Shown here one piece after another: positions 62,849-64,000 of a stretch of DNA of 64,000 nucleotides. Location: assembly GCF_043641665.1 (NCBI RefSeq), contig NC_092180.1:6565891-6629890 (forward strand), written 5' to 3'. This DNA comes from Enoplosus armatus (Eukaryota > Chordata > Actinopteri > Centrarchiformes > Enoplosidae). The position numbers were made by a program, and so were the translations under genes. Position 1 is the first letter of the stretch. The number at the start of each line of letters is the position of its first letter. The notes under the pieces were generated by a model, which had not been told where the DNA came from, made no database searches, and saw only the letters and a list, made by a program, of their open reading frames with translations.

Positions 62849-63212
62849 CTGTTTAATTTAGATGCTTTCTGATTTGAAAAATATTCTATCGCGTTGTGGT
62901 TATGGTCACTGAACTGCATCCCAATGTTATACTACACGCTATTTCTTTTATGACTTAAAGTTTATTGAATTCCAAATTTTCAACAACACAAAACGTCATC
63001 ATAAACAACCCAACAACACCAGACAGAAGAAAGGGAAATAAAAATAAAACAGATAAAAACTAATATCTATATTAAAAGATAAATAAAAACAAACAACTAC
63101 ACGCTAACTCTAAGCAGATGTTTTTGTGGTGTGTTCACATTGATTAAGTGATAAAAGTACAGTCAAACAATACTAAGAGTCTACAGCCATGCTAGCAGCT
63201 CTGTGAGGCTGT
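62849..63212 (+). repeat. Repeat Z, copy 2
   Basis: Direct-orientation copy of 59888-60249. Its right end runs into sequence complementary to the end of the repeat at 44356-44946 (GCTAGCAGCTCTGTGAGGCT), so it may be a composite or a member of a larger family. Confidence 0.75.
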
Positions 63213-64000
63213 ACTTAGGCACAACTGTGCAAACAGACTGCGACGACGATAGACAGATATTTGCAGGCTACTAAAAAACACTTTTTTGAGTGTAGTGATG
63301 TCACACAACTATTCTCCTACTATGCAAAGCACAAAGGAAATGAAAGAGCTGCTCATTGCTGGAAAAAATCTAATTGTGGATGTTGGTGAAATAGCTCCAA
63401 TGACACCTCAGAAAACACAAAAATAACTAGAACATGTTGGAAAAACATTTAATCGTCTCTGTATTAAGTTTAATTGGCAGTTTGATTGTATTTGAACCAT
63501 TTCCTAGTAGTATAAAACAGAAAAGTATGTGTATTTCTTGTATAATAACTGAAGGAAAAACTATAAAGATTATATACTGCACACGATTAGTATGTAGTCT
63601 GGAACTGGGACTCAGGCAGGAGACACTGTGCTGAGTTCAGAAGAAACTGGACACAAATGATGTGTAACTGAAGTAACTGCAGAGAAAAAGGAAAGACAAG
63701 AGGGTGAGAAGTGTGTGGAGGACTACTTTCAGCCTCACCAAGTGGCCAGCACTGAGCTTGATACTCGAGACCTCATGATTATCTGGGGAACTATTTAAAA
63801 GAGCCAGACAAGGGGCTGCGTGAAGAGCTGCAGACAGAATCACAGCAGTTTTATGTAAAGCACAAGTTAAAAGCTGAGGTTATAGAACTGCAATGCAGGA
63901 ATGTGGGGGTGAAGGTTAACAGCCCAGTTTTTCTGAGATCCAGACAGTCAGAATCCTCAAATATCAAACCACCACAAGTCACTGGACTTCAAATAAGAAA

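Noticed and set aside
1..64000. CRISPR arrays, operons, phage or integrated virus
   Set aside because: No regularly spaced direct repeats, no bacterial gene organisation and no retroviral LTR or gag/pol frame was seen.

Overview
This 64 kb window looks like nuclear DNA of a ray-finned fish, most likely a spiny-rayed (percomorph) teleost. It is AT-rich, carries many (CA/GT)n microsatellites, and is crowded with small, old transposable-element remnants of types I recognise from percomorph genomes: hAT-like MITEs, Tc1/mariner fragments, an L2/CR1-like LINE, tRNA-type SINE pieces and several abundant unnamed dispersed repeats. The species call is inference, because no search could be run. No prokaryotic, viral or organellar gene organisation is visible. 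Most open reading frames are short and lie in AT-rich or low-complexity DNA, as expected by chance.

The only coding feature I support well is a first coding exon on the minus strand at 12909-12999. It encodes a 30-residue N-terminus with a signal peptide and ends in a clean phase-1 splice donor. It sits at the edge of a CpG-rich block (about 13000-13570) that is probably its 5' UTR and promoter. The gene would run leftward, making 1-12908 mainly its first intron. A GC-rich block at 996-1169 has a strong minus-strand acceptor, a weaker donor and a compatible phase, so it could be the next exon, but the peptide is unfamiliar. A second, unplaced minus-strand exon candidate is at 29444-29677. A YY1/ETS composite at 14229-14245 and a TATA/initiator arrangement at 48364-48434 (plus strand) are possible promoters.

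Layout: 1-12.9 kb, putative intron with one well-bounded hAT-like MITE (8261-8866). 12.9-14.3 kb, exon 1, CpG-rich promoter and YY1/ETS motif. 14.3-30 kb, mostly unique AT-rich sequence with sparse repeat tails and one GC-rich island at 29.4-29.8 kb. 30-31.6 kb, possible regulatory DNA followed by a decayed LINE on the minus strand. 32-45.6 kb, microsatellites plus five or more dispersed repeats, one flanked by 28-bp direct repeats and one Charlie-like hAT MITE with a near-perfect 8-bp duplication. 45.6-64 kb, a possible TATA promoter, a dead Tc1/mariner element, a tandem duplication, a MITE with good terminal repeats, an inverted repeat pair, two nested insertions and a 3-kb-spaced direct duplication.

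The genes do not form an operon or pathway. I found no convincing sign of a new biological system. The points most worth following are the identity of the signal-peptide gene, the two candidate exons, and the transposon stratigraphy at 44.3-45.6 kb and 59.8-63.2 kb.
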